A stretch of DNA of 27,147 nt from the NCBI GenBank assembly GCA_040081265.1, contig JBEBGV010000063.1, forward strand, positions 1 to 27,147. The letters run 5' to 3'. Positions 8,239 through 16,679 of the stretch are shown here, in pieces (positions within the stretch are counted from its first letter, which is position 1; each line of letters opens with the position of its first letter). The notes below the pieces were generated by a model. It saw only the letters and a program-made list of their open reading frames with translations. It searched no databases and was not told where the DNA came from. The translations under genes and the position numbers were made by a program. This stretch comes from JBEBGV01 sp040081265. GTDB lineage: Bacteria; Acidobacteriota; Vicinamibacteria; Vicinamibacterales; UBA2999.

Positions 8239-8379
8239 CTGCTTCGGATTCTAGTGCGATCCATAAGCTCATCTGCTGAGCCGGAAACAGAATCCTGCCG
8301 GAGCCGGCCGACAAATACAGGCAAGACGCGAGTCCAGCGCGGCGCTGGCAAATTGACGGAGTCGTCATCACAATCAGGC

Positions 8380-8952
8380 ATGCCTGAGTTTGAGTGGCTG
8401 GACGTCATGCTGGCCATCGCCGCCGGCGTCGGGCTTGCCGCGGCCACCGGTCTGCGAGTCTTCCTGCCGATGCTGGTGCTGGGTTGCGCCGCCCGCGCCG
8501 AATGGATCCCGCTCGGCGCCGACTTCGGATGGCTCGCATCCAATGCGGGACTCATCACACTGGCGATGGCCACGCTGGCAGAGGTCGCGGCCTACTACCT
8601 CCCGGTCATTGACAACGCGCTCGACGTGGTCGCCACGCCAGCCGCCGTCATCGCCGGTATCGTGACCCTCGCCGCGGTGACGTCGGACCTGCCGGCACCA
8701 ATGCGGTGGACCCTGGCGATCATCGCCGGCGGAGGCACCGCCGGCATGGTGCAGAGCCTGACGACGGTAGCCCGGTTGAAGAGCACCGGGTTCACGGCGG
8801 GTCTGGCCAATCCGCTGCTGGCCACCATCGAACTGGTCGGCGCCCTTGGAGTGTCAGTGCTGGCCGTTGTTGCGCCGCTGCTCGCCATTGTCGGCGCGGT
8901 GATGATCGTGGCGATCTACCGGCGCCTGCGAACCAAACGGGTCCGTACGTAG
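8380..8952 (+). CDS. DUF4126 family membrane protein
   Basis: A 190-residue hydrophobic protein with about five membrane helices. The N-terminal pattern 'GLAAATGLRVFLPMLVLG', then 'YYLPVIDNALDVVATPAAVIAG' and 'GLANPLLATIELVGALGVSVLAVVAPLLA' matches the DUF4126 family, whose function is unknown. The frame is open upstream to 8254, but the first 42 codons are polar and low-complexity. I chose the ATG at 8380 because homologous sequence begins there. It is a single gene, divergent from the PDZ operon and convergent with the ABC permease, and it ends at a strong hairpin immediately after the stop. Confidence 0.85.
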   Translation: MPEFEWLDVMLAIAAGVGLAAATGLRVFLPMLVLGCAARAEWIPLGADFGWLASNAGLITLAMATLAEVAAYYLPVIDNALDVVATPAAVIAGIVTLAAVTSDLPAPMRWTLAIIAGGGTAGMVQSLTTVARLKSTGFTAGLANPLLATIELVGALGVSVLAVVAPLLAIVGAVMIVAIYRRLRTKRVRT

Positions 8953-8974
8953 GCCGGGTCCGTCAGGACCCGGC
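8953..8974 (+). terminator. Hairpin terminator after the DUF4126 gene
   Basis: A perfect 9-bp inverted repeat (gccgggtcc / ggacccggc) with a 4-base loop starts one base after the TAG stop and is followed by GAGTTT. The stem is very stable and sits between convergent genes (8952 and 8987), so it may stop transcription from both sides. The U-tract is short, so Rho-independent function is likely but not certain. Confidence 0.6.
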
Positions 8975-8986
8975 GAGTTTGCGCGT

Positions 8987-10675
8987 TCAGGCTCGATCGA
9001 GGCGATTGAGCGCGGCGATGCCTGATCGCATCGCCAACCACCACGTCCCGAGGCTGATGAGCACCGCGCTCGACAGGCACCCCGCCATCGCCGTCTGCAG
9101 CATCGGGGGTATGGCGCGATGGCGCGCCTGGTGGAAGAGGTAGATCGATGACGGCCATCCGAGCAGCGCGATCGTCACCAGGACGAAGAAGACGGCCGCA
9201 ATCATGAACGCCACGCCGCCAAACGACCCGGCGACCTGATTGGCGTTGTCGGCGCCAAATCTCGGGTAACACGCCCCGAGACCGACCGCCAGCCCGACGA
9301 GCGCGACGCTCATGAACACGATCGCACAGGTGGTCAGCACCTTGAGCACCGGGTCGATGCCCAACAGTTCGTTGGCCGCCACCGTCAGTCCGGTCGTCAG
9401 GCAGACCACGGGCACGAGGCCGGCCCAGTACTTCGACCAGAGAAAATCGCTGAAGGTGACCGGGGCGGTGCGGACCACCCAGAACGCCGCCCCTTCACTC
9501 GACACGGCAGGAAACACGAATCGGACGGCTACGGTCGCCATCACGAGGCCGGCGAGGCCCAGGTTGAGAAAGGCGTAGGCGTTCTTGACGACGCCGCCCA
9601 TGGAGGGGATGCGGTCGAGGTCGAGCACCCTGAAGTTGTAGAGATAGATCAGAACCAGCGCCAGCAGGAGCAGCAATTGCGACCACTGGGTGACGTCACG
9701 CAGGAATACCTTCACGTCCTTGACGAGCAGTGCACGTCTCACCGGCGTGATCGGCAGCGCGTGTGCGAACTGCTCGACGATCAGCCAGCGCGCGAGCCGC
9801 GCCTTGCGCGCCTCCTGTGACTTGCTGTACCCCGCGAAGTGCCAACGCTCTGCCGCGGCCCTGAGCATCACCGTCAAGGCAGCTGCCGTGGTCCACAGCG
9901 CCGACAGGTGGAGCCAGTCGAGTCGACCCTGGAGGCCAGCAAACAGCGTCTCACCGGCCCAGAACGACGGCAGCAGCGGCGTCGCCGGTGACTGAAGCGT
10001 TGAGAAGAAGGCCATCACGTCTGGAAGCGACTCGACCTTCAACAACTGCTCGGGCTGGATATAACGCAGCAGGAGCACGATCGAACCCGCGAAGACGAGA
10101 CCCATCAGCATCAGCAGGTCTCGGGCTCGGCGGGCTGGAAAGATATTGACGAGCAGGAGCGTGACCGCGCTTCCACATGCGACCGGGATGACGGCGAAGG
10201 GCACGATGGCCAAAGCCATCGTCAGGTAGTAGAGCGGCGGGGCGGACTGTCCGATGCCGATGCCTGCCAGCACGGGTAACACCAGCGCCACCACCATCCA
10301 TGACGCCTGGGCGAGCGTGCGGGCGAACCGCGCGTGAAAGAGCCGGTGGCCTGCGATGGGCGCCACAAACAGCAGCCGCAGGTCCTCCGACAGAAAGAAC
10401 GTCGAGAGTGCGGTGACAATGCCGCTGAAGGCGAGAAACGACAAGCAGGTCAGGAACAGCCACGACAGGCCCAGTCGCAGCAGGAAATCGCCAAGCTCTT
10501 CGTACCGGCCGACCTGGCGTGTCAGCCACATCGACCCGAAGAGGAGCGCCGCATAGACGCACACGCCCACGGCCCCGAAGAGGATCACGCGCAGCAGATC
10601 GCCGTGCTCGTGCACGCGTGTCCGGTTCCGCCACGCCCAGGCGGAGGGCAGCAGCAGGTACGGGAACGGCTTCAC
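8987..10675 (-). CDS. ABC-2 type transporter permease
   Basis: A 562-residue integral membrane protein with about 11-12 hydrophobic helices in two halves, separated by a hydrophilic region at about 280-320 with 'RRALLVKDVKVFLRDVTQWSQ'. That motif, a cytoplasmic segment leading into a membrane helix, is typical of putative ABC exporter permeases. No ATP-binding domain is present. The GTG start overlaps the stop of the ATPase gene (GTGA), so the two are almost certainly partners in one exporter. The substrate is unknown. The 3' end faces the DUF4126 gene across a hairpin. Confidence 0.88.
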   Translation of the reverse strand: MKPFPYLLLPSAWAWRNRTRVHEHGDLLRVILFGAVGVCVYAALLFGSMWLTRQVGRYEELGDFLLRLGLSWLFLTCLSFLAFSGIVTALSTFFLSEDLRLLFVAPIAGHRLFHARFARTLAQASWMVVALVLPVLAGIGIGQSAPPLYYLTMALAIVPFAVIPVACGSAVTLLLVNIFPARRARDLLMLMGLVFAGSIVLLLRYIQPEQLLKVESLPDVMAFFSTLQSPATPLLPSFWAGETLFAGLQGRLDWLHLSALWTTAAALTVMLRAAAERWHFAGYSKSQEARKARLARWLIVEQFAHALPITPVRRALLVKDVKVFLRDVTQWSQLLLLLALVLIYLYNFRVLDLDRIPSMGGVVKNAYAFLNLGLAGLVMATVAVRFVFPAVSSEGAAFWVVRTAPVTFSDFLWSKYWAGLVPVVCLTTGLTVAANELLGIDPVLKVLTTCAIVFMSVALVGLAVGLGACYPRFGADNANQVAGSFGGVAFMIAAVFFVLVTIALLGWPSSIYLFHQARHRAIPPMLQTAMAGCLSSAVLISLGTWWLAMRSGIAALNRLDRA

Positions 10676-11427
10676 GCCACCGCCTCGTCCATCTCCTGGA
10701 GCCCGCTGCCGCCGGTGAGACGCAGAAACAGCGAGGTCAATTGCTCGTGACGTCCGCCGGACATCGAGCGCAGCTGGTCAACCGTGCCCTGCGCAATGAT
10801 CCGGCCCTTGAGGACGATGCTGACCCGATCACACATTTCCTCGGCCACCTCGAGCGTGTGGGTGCTCATCAGGATGGCGACACCATCGGCGGTCATGCGC
10901 CGGAACACGGCCTTGATCAGCTGAGCGCCGCGCGGATCCAGTCCCACCATCGGTTCGTCAACGAGCACCGCGCGCGGGCGGTGCATGAACGCGGCGCTCA
11001 TCACCAGACGCTGCTTCATGCCGTGCGAGAAGCTCTCGACCAGCTGGTGCTCCCATGCGGTCAGCTCGAACAGGGTCAGCATCTCTCGCACCCGGTTGGC
11101 GATGGCGCGATCGTCCATGCCGAAGAGTCCACCGTGGAATCGGAGGAACTCGCCGGCAGTGAGTTTCTCGTAGATGAAGGGCCGATCGGGGATGAACCCG
11201 AGCGACAACTTGGCTGCCTCGGGCTCGGTGGCCATGTCGGCCCCATTGACACACACCCGTCCGGATGTCGGCTTGAGCAGCCCGGCGACCATTCGGAACG
11301 TCGTGCTCTTCCCCGCTCCGTTCGGGCCGAGAAAGCCGTGCAGTTCGCCCGGCGGCACGTCGAGGCTGATCCCGTCAACCGCGGTGAACGTTCCGTAGGT
11401 CTTTACCAGACCCTGAAGGCTGATCAT
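10672..11427 (-). CDS. ABC transporter ATP-binding protein
   Basis: A 251-residue ATPase with Walker A 'GPNGAGKS' (34-41), a signature sequence in the variant form 'FSHGMKQ' (133-139), Walker B 'AVLVDEP' (153-159) and the switch histidine H190 in 'STHTLEVAEEMCD'. The LSGGQ variant and short length are typical of ABC-2 exporters. It powers the permease encoded directly downstream, which overlaps it by four bases. The ATG at 11427 has a good Shine-Dalgarno (AGGTAGGA, 7 bases away) that overlaps the stop of the upstream transglutaminase-like gene, pointing to coupled translation. Confidence 0.95.
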   Translation of the reverse strand: MISLQGLVKTYGTFTAVDGISLDVPPGELHGFLGPNGAGKSTTFRMVAGLLKPTSGRVCVNGADMATEPEAAKLSLGFIPDRPFIYEKLTAGEFLRFHGGLFGMDDRAIANRVREMLTLFELTAWEHQLVESFSHGMKQRLVMSAAFMHRPRAVLVDEPMVGLDPRGAQLIKAVFRRMTADGVAILMSTHTLEVAEEMCDRVSIVLKGRIIAQGTVDQLRSMSGGRHEQLTSLFLRLTGGSGLQEMDEAVA

Positions 11428-11434
11428 GCGTGGT

Positions 11435-11442
11435 TCCTACCT
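11435..11442 (-). promoter_or_regulatory. Shine-Dalgarno overlapping the upstream stop codon
   Basis: The minus strand reads AGGTAGGA seven bases before the ATG of the ABC ATPase. The TAG inside it is the stop codon of the transglutaminase-like gene, an arrangement that favours coupled translation of the two. Confidence 0.6.
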
Positions 11443-12969
11443 TGAGGCGCCGACGGTCACGCGTGTGGTGCCCTCGACGAGATCGAGATCGATGATGGAC
11501 ATCCTGAGCCGTCCGATGAGCGGAAGGATGGCCGCCTGCCGATCGAGGCCACCCCTGACAATGCGCAGGTGGGCACCATCAGCGGGAAACTGGTTGAACG
11601 TCGGATCCACGGGCAGCCAGTACCCGCGCGTCGGACCGTCGGCGAGATAGACCTCGGGCCAGGCGTGATAGTAGAAGGCGCCGTTGACCCACGCCAGCCC
11701 CACGGCAATCCGTGCCGGCAGACCGGCCGCGCGCGCCATCGCCACGTAGAGCACGGTGTGCTCGTTGCAGTCGCCGATCTTCGTGCGCAGGACCTCCCGC
11801 GCCGACGGAAGGCTGATGGTCGGCTTCTTCTCGAGGAGGGCGTTCACGTACCGCACCAGTTGCTCAGCGCGCGCCCGGTCATCGACGGCGCCGCGCGTTG
11901 CCTTGGCCGACTCGACGCGAATCTCGTCAGCATCGCTCTCGATGAACGCTTCGGGCTTCAAGTACCGGGCGATATCCGGGTCGGCTGGTCCGGGCTCGAG
12001 CGTGCGCGGGTTGCGAATCTCGATGACATCGCCCGACAGAGTCTGCCCGGCGCCGTCGAGGTCGCCCGGCGGCAGCTGGACACCGCTGAACTGGATGCGC
12101 ATGCGCTGGACATCACGCGGATCGTCGATCTGCCCGGTCATGGTCGGCACGACTGCTGCCGTCGCCAGCATGTCCTGCCGCGTCCGGCCTGAGACGGCCA
12201 TCTTCGTGGCCACCTCGGGCGACTCACGGATCGTCATCAGGCCAAGTGGGCTGTCCTCCCTGACGATTTCACCGGTGTCGGTGACCCATGACGTCACCTT
12301 GAGGCCGGCCGACTCCATCACGACACGGAATGCGGGAATCCTGACGTCACCGGAGCGCACGACCTCACGCATCCCGACTTCGACGACCATCGGCGCGTTG
12401 CGAAGCGTCGCCGGATCGAAGACGGCCCACGTGTACCTCGCGCCGGTCTTGAGTCTTCCGTCGGCGAGTCTGCGGCCGATGTTGATGGCCAGCGCGGGCG
12501 GCTCGTCGAACTGCAGATCCTGGGTTCTGATCGCGCCTCCACTGCTGATGCGCAGCGCGAGATGACGACCGTTCACCGTGCCGCTCACGCTCACGGCCCC
12601 GGTTCCAGGGTCCATCGAGAACTCGAACGACTGGAGATCGAAATTGCGGTCCACCCTGGCCGTCGTGCGGATCCGGGCCAGGCTCGCCGCGCCGAGCAGT
12701 GTCATCTCGAGCTGTCCGTTCTCGTGCAGCTCGTAGCCTGATTCGCTCGGAATCACCTGACTGACGGTAAAGCCGACCTTGGTGCCACGGTAGTAAATGC
12801 CCCGCCACTGCGCAGCGGGACCGTATTTGGCCAGGTCGGCCGCCATCGCCGCATTGGGCCTGAAATAGGATTCCCTGACGAGGAGCGCCATCGTCCCGAC
12901 CCAGGCCACCAGGGCGAGAACCGAAACGAAGCGGGTCAGCGGACGCGGGAGGGCGCGAAACCTGAGCAT
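11437..12969 (-). CDS. Membrane-anchored transglutaminase-like protein
   Basis: A 510-residue protein with an N-terminal membrane segment (about 13-32, 'FVSVLALVAWVGTMALLV'), a long beta-rich region resembling the ligand-type domain before many bacterial transglutaminase-like enzymes, and a C-terminal transglutaminase fold. The catalytic triad is visible: C401 in 'GDCNEHTVLYVAMAR', H435 in 'YYHAWPEV' and D455 in 'VDPTFNQ'. Such bacterial proteins are thought to be peptidases or cross-linking enzymes acting outside the cytoplasm; the substrate is unknown. The frame is open to 13092, but I chose the ATG at 12969: it begins directly at the anchor, and the extension would be polar and overlap the upstream gene. 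It is nine bases from the ABC ATPase and probably cotranscribed with it. Confidence 0.87.
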   Translation of the reverse strand: MLRFRALPRPLTRFVSVLALVAWVGTMALLVRESYFRPNAAMAADLAKYGPAAQWRGIYYRGTKVGFTVSQVIPSESGYELHENGQLEMTLLGAASLARIRTTARVDRNFDLQSFEFSMDPGTGAVSVSGTVNGRHLALRISSGGAIRTQDLQFDEPPALAINIGRRLADGRLKTGARYTWAVFDPATLRNAPMVVEVGMREVVRSGDVRIPAFRVVMESAGLKVTSWVTDTGEIVREDSPLGLMTIRESPEVATKMAVSGRTRQDMLATAAVVPTMTGQIDDPRDVQRMRIQFSGVQLPPGDLDGAGQTLSGDVIEIRNPRTLEPGPADPDIARYLKPEAFIESDADEIRVESAKATRGAVDDRARAEQLVRYVNALLEKKPTISLPSAREVLRTKIGDCNEHTVLYVAMARAAGLPARIAVGLAWVNGAFYYHAWPEVYLADGPTRGYWLPVDPTFNQFPADGAHLRIVRGGLDRQAAILPLIGRLRMSIIDLDLVEGTTRVTVGASR

Positions 12970-13022
12970 GAGGGAAGCAGGGACCTCGTCATGCTCGGTA
13001 TCGGTCGATGGTGGTTGGGACT

Positions 13023-13421
13023 TTACTTCACAGCGAATCCGCTGAGCGGGTTGAATTCCTTCTTGTCGGTCAGCCTGATGGCCTTGAGCCATGCCGCCGC
13101 CGGACGGCCGTCGCGCATCGGGTTGCCCGTGATTTCCACCGGGGTGCCAAACGCGAAGTCCGACGGCCGAATGCCCGCGCGTCGCAGCGTGCTCGGCCCC
13201 TCGGCTTCAAAGCCCCACGTGGTCACCTTGCCATCCTTGCCCTTGACGTCGACAAGCAGCCACGAGTGCGGGTTGGTGTATTGGAATTGCTTGACGGTAC
13301 CGGTGAGGGTCACGGTCTTCTTGTCATCGAACATCGCCGCCGAATGGTGGGCCAGCACGGGAACGACGGTCGCAGCCAGGAGCGCCGCTCCGAACATCAC
13401 TGCCTTCAGGGACACCCTCAT
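13023..13421 (-). CDS. DUF6152 family secreted protein
   Basis: A 132-residue protein with a signal peptide ('MRVSLKAVMFGAALLAATVV' and a cut near 'VLAHHS'). The mature protein begins 'HHSAAMFD' and contains 'LTGTVKQFQYTNPHSWLLVDV', the signature of DUF6152, a small beta-barrel family of unknown function common in Acidobacteriota and some Proteobacteria. The adjacent histidines at the mature N-terminus could bind a metal, which is an inference. The ATG has a good AGGAG about nine bases upstream and overlaps the stop of the preceding gene (ATGA), so the two are coupled. Confidence 0.88.
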   Translation of the reverse strand: MRVSLKAVMFGAALLAATVVPVLAHHSAAMFDDKKTVTLTGTVKQFQYTNPHSWLLVDVKGKDGKVTTWGFEAEGPSTLRRAGIRPSDFAFGTPVEITGNPMRDGRPAAAWLKAIRLTDKKEFNPLSGFAVK

Positions 13422-14431
13422 TTCGCCGCTCCTTTGGCTTCCTGTGCTTTCTTCACATCAGCGTCCGAACTCACCGCCGCATCGTCGGGAACGAAGTCGA
13501 AGTCAGGAAACTGACTCGAACCGTTCTCGGTGGTGATGATCGAGTTGTTCGGGTTCTCGCGGCAGTCCCAGTAACGGATGCGCAGCTGCTTGTCGTCGTT
13601 GGTCAACTGGGTCCAGCTCTGTCTGGTGTACCAGGGCTTGGCCAGGTTCACGGGATCGAAGACCCACACATCGGCCTGCAGCGTCTTCGCATCGACCTTG
13701 TGCCAGCGTTCGACCACCGTCGTCTGATCGGAATAGTTCGGCTGAACGCCTCGCTGATACTGTCCCGACATCAGGTCTTTCGTGTGGGCGACCAGGACGT
13801 CCCCGTTCCAGAAGCCGATGGTGTCGCCATTCCAGGTCGGATACGCATCTTCGGTCGGCGTGTGCGCGCGTCCGTCTGTGTAGACTCGCCTGACGTCGTT
13901 GACCATCTCGTTGATCAGCCACGTCTGGCCGGGAGTGACGATGTACTCATGGAGGAAGGGTTCGGTGAACCAGCGCGGCGTTCCCGGCGGACGACAGTCA
14001 CTGAGAGGGTCGTACTCACCACCGGTCCTGGCCAGCTGCTCGGCTTTCTTCTGCACGACCAGCGCGCCGGCTGGCGTGAGCTGAGCGGTCACCGGGCCAC
14101 TTTCCGGAGCCAGGTCGGCGTCGTAGTGCAGGCCTCCCTTGGTTCGCGTGTAGATCCCTGACCAGTCGAAGGCGGGTTCTCCCATCTGCTGCCATGACGG
14201 CGCCGCAGCGCCACCACCGGCGGCCTGCTTGAACGCCTCGAACATGGCCTCTGACGTGGGGAAACGCTCGCCAAACGCCTGAAGACTGGCCTTGGTCTGT
14301 TCCCAGTTCCCATCCTGATTCGCCCAGTCGGGCACATCCTGCGCGGAGGCCATGGGGTAGACGAGGATGGCCAGCAGGCCAACCAGGGCCACGGGCAGAC
14401 CGACGCGAACGAGAAGCTGTCTGGCAGTCAT
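13418..14431 (-). CDS. Secreted protein of unknown function, partner of DUF6152
   Basis: A 337-residue protein with a signal peptide (about 1-30, 'LPVALVGLLAILVYPMASAQ'). The mature part is rich in aromatic residues and has motifs such as 'CRPPGTPRWFTEPF', 'TWNGDTIGFWNGDVLVAHTKDL' and 'VVERWHKVDAKTLQADVWVFDP'. The pattern 'GFWNGDVLVAHTKDL' followed by 'ERW' resembles secreted Acidobacteriota proteins often found beside DUF6152 genes; I know of no assigned function. The C-terminus is a charged, alanine-rich tail. It overlaps the DUF6152 gene by four bases and starts a probable operon; 58 bases separate it from the YfhO-like gene, with no clear hairpin. Confidence 0.8.
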   Translation of the reverse strand: MTARQLLVRVGLPVALVGLLAILVYPMASAQDVPDWANQDGNWEQTKASLQAFGERFPTSEAMFEAFKQAAGGGAAAPSWQQMGEPAFDWSGIYTRTKGGLHYDADLAPESGPVTAQLTPAGALVVQKKAEQLARTGGEYDPLSDCRPPGTPRWFTEPFLHEYIVTPGQTWLINEMVNDVRRVYTDGRAHTPTEDAYPTWNGDTIGFWNGDVLVAHTKDLMSGQYQRGVQPNYSDQTTVVERWHKVDAKTLQADVWVFDPVNLAKPWYTRQSWTQLTNDDKQLRIRYWDCRENPNNSIITTENGSSQFPDFDFVPDDAAVSSDADVKKAQEAKGAAK

Positions 14432-14489
14432 CGTGTCTCAGACCTCAGAGGACGAAGGAGCGCAATCATCGTACGACCCGTCCGTCAGG

Positions 14490-16679
14490 TCAAGCACCGC
14501 GGCGACTCCGGCCGGGCAGGCCAACAAGCAGGACCAGGGCGATGCCGGTGCTCAGAAGGGTCACTGTCCTTCCGATGTTGTAGAGCGGGGGTTCAAACCG
14601 GAAGGTGACGAGGTGCTGTCCGGAAGGAACGACCACGCCCATGAAGTCTCCGTTCACCTGCTCCACCGGTGCCGGCACCCGGTCAACGTCAACAGACCAC
14701 CCGTCGTCGAACGACTCCGACACAACCAGCAGTTGCAGGCCGGCTGCGTCAACGTCAACGGAGATCTCGCCAGGGTCGTCGCGCCGGATGACGGCTCGGC
14801 CCGGCGCTGCCTGCGAGAGACTCAACGGGTGCGTCACGAGCGCAACCGTCTCCACGTCGATCAGGTCGATGTCTGCCGTTGGCTGCGCCGCGACCTGCAC
14901 CCGACTGACGAGCCTGACGCGCGGCAGCGGCTCGGGCAGCCTGAACCAGTCGCGACCAAGTGCGACCGCCCCAGGGATGGCCGTGCCATCAAGAAAGTCG
15001 GCGTTCGCGTAGTGCACACCGGCGACGCGCAGCGCGTTGGCACTCCGGTAGTCGAGAGCCTTCTTCGGAGTCAGGCCGACGTACCCGTCAATCAGCTGGT
15101 AGCCGGCGAGCACGTGAAGGTTCGGAAAACCGCCTCTGGCGAGACGCCCGTCACCGGTGGGAATGCCAACGGTCGGTTCATCGAGATACCCCTCGGCCTG
15201 CGTGCGGGTGACGAAGTCCTGCCACGCGATCACGCCGCCGAGCCCATACAGGGCCTGATCGGCGGCAGCCAGCAGGATGAGGCCGGTCAGCGCCGGTCGG
15301 AACCCCCGCGTCGCCAGCGTCAGGAGCGCAGCGGCGGCAGCGAACACCGCCGGGCCGATGGCGGCCACCCACGCGTTGCTGGCGACGGGAACATGGTGTC
15401 CGCGTGTCAGCCAGACGGCTGCGGCCGCCGACAGCGCAGCGAGCGCCCACGGTGCCCACAACGCCCGCCTGGCATCTGCGGCGTCAGCAGCCTGCAAGCG
15501 CGCAAGCCGCCAGAGCGCGATCCCGGCAAGTACGGCGAGGCCGAAGTGGGTGAACAAGACATATCTCACCGGGGCACGAAACCCGCTGATCACGGGAATC
15601 CACGTCTGGACCAGATAGAGGCCACCGGATCGACCGATCGACAGCCAGAGCCCGAACAGCGCCAGCAGCATTGCCCACCACGCGAATCGATTGAGGGACG
15701 TGTCGGTCCGCCGCCTCAGTCGCCCGGCGGCCAGCCACCACACGGCCAAGGCGAGCGAGACCGCTCCCGCATAGGCGGCGAATTCGTCCCCGGCTCCCGG
15801 GGCCTCGTTCCATCGCAGGATGCGACCCCAGAACAGATACGGCTCGATGAACTGAAGCATCTGCAGCGGAGGGAGCGAGAAGGTGGTCGCAAAGGCCGGA
15901 TCGTCTCCCAGTCGCGTCGAGCGCTGCAGCTCGAGCCAGGTGGCCAGCAGTTGCACCGCGCCGATGCCTGCCCCCAGCACGGCGCCGACCATCACCGCGA
16001 CCAGGGACGACCTGCTGGCGGCCGAGGCAGTCGCACAGAGGAGCACGTAGCTGCCCGCGAGCAGCCCGCACCACCAGACGGCCTGCGGGTGTCCGCTCAG
16101 CAGTTGCGACCCGACGATCAGCGCGATGCCAGCGGTACCCTGCCGGCGCGCCCGTGTCGAGGACGCGGCAAGCGTCCGATCGATCACCCAGAGCAACCAT
16201 GGCAGGTGGGCAACGACGGCCACCATGTTCATGTGCACGCCGTGAGACAGGGTGAAGCCGCTGTAGGTGAACAGCATCGCGGCAAAAGCGGCGGGGGCTG
16301 CTCCGATCATGCGGCGCAAAAACAGCCATGTTCCGCTGAATATCACGACGTACGGCAGGACCATCTCAATCGCGAACGCGCGATCGAGCGGGAGCACGCG
16401 ATAGAGGAGCCAGTGCATCGGGTGAAACACACCCAGCTGGCCTTCACCCGCCACGTCGAAGCCGCCGAAGATCGACGGCATCCACCACACGCGCTGACCC
16501 CTGGCGAGGGCGCCCGCGAAGAAGTCGCGGATCGGATAGTTCCAGTGCAGCAGGTCGCCGGTGAAGGGAATCTGTCCGGTGACCAGCGACCGCCCCATCC
16601 AGACAAGCATCGCCACACTCACGGCGAGAACCGGCCACAGGATCACGGCGCGCTCGCGCCTGTGGCTCTCGTTACTCAT
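14490..16679 (-). CDS. YfhO-like polytopic membrane protein
   Basis: A 729-residue protein with about 12-13 membrane helices followed by a soluble C-terminal beta domain. The N-terminal loop 'TGDLLHWNYPIRDFFAGALA' and 'PMHWLLYRVLPL', and the C-terminal 'SESFDDGWSVDVDRVPAPVEQ' with 'VPSGQHLVTFRFEP', match YfhO-family proteins. These are GT-C-like membrane proteins; characterised members are linked to glycosylation of cell-envelope polymers. The acceptor here is unknown. The ATG at 16679 lies inside the end of the phospholipase-D-like gene (8-base overlap), so both are likely made together and may act on lipid or lipid-linked substrates. Confidence 0.82.
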   Translation of the reverse strand: MSNESHRRERAVILWPVLAVSVAMLVWMGRSLVTGQIPFTGDLLHWNYPIRDFFAGALARGQRVWWMPSIFGGFDVAGEGQLGVFHPMHWLLYRVLPLDRAFAIEMVLPYVVIFSGTWLFLRRMIGAAPAAFAAMLFTYSGFTLSHGVHMNMVAVVAHLPWLLWVIDRTLAASSTRARRQGTAGIALIVGSQLLSGHPQAVWWCGLLAGSYVLLCATASAASRSSLVAVMVGAVLGAGIGAVQLLATWLELQRSTRLGDDPAFATTFSLPPLQMLQFIEPYLFWGRILRWNEAPGAGDEFAAYAGAVSLALAVWWLAAGRLRRRTDTSLNRFAWWAMLLALFGLWLSIGRSGGLYLVQTWIPVISGFRAPVRYVLFTHFGLAVLAGIALWRLARLQAADAADARRALWAPWALAALSAAAAVWLTRGHHVPVASNAWVAAIGPAVFAAAAALLTLATRGFRPALTGLILLAAADQALYGLGGVIAWQDFVTRTQAEGYLDEPTVGIPTGDGRLARGGFPNLHVLAGYQLIDGYVGLTPKKALDYRSANALRVAGVHYANADFLDGTAIPGAVALGRDWFRLPEPLPRVRLVSRVQVAAQPTADIDLIDVETVALVTHPLSLSQAAPGRAVIRRDDPGEISVDVDAAGLQLLVVSESFDDGWSVDVDRVPAPVEQVNGDFMGVVVPSGQHLVTFRFEPPLYNIGRTVTLLSTGIALVLLVGLPGRSRRGA

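Noticed and set aside
8239..8379. A TAGAAT box upstream of the PDZ gene on the minus strand, considered as a -10 element.
   Set aside because: No -35 match lies at a proper distance, and transcription would begin almost at the ATG. I see no other convincing feature in this 141-base gap.
12970..13092. A 41-codon N-terminal extension of the transglutaminase-like gene.
   Set aside because: It is polar, would put sequence before the membrane anchor, and overlaps the DUF6152 gene by 70 bases; the ATG at 12969 fits better.
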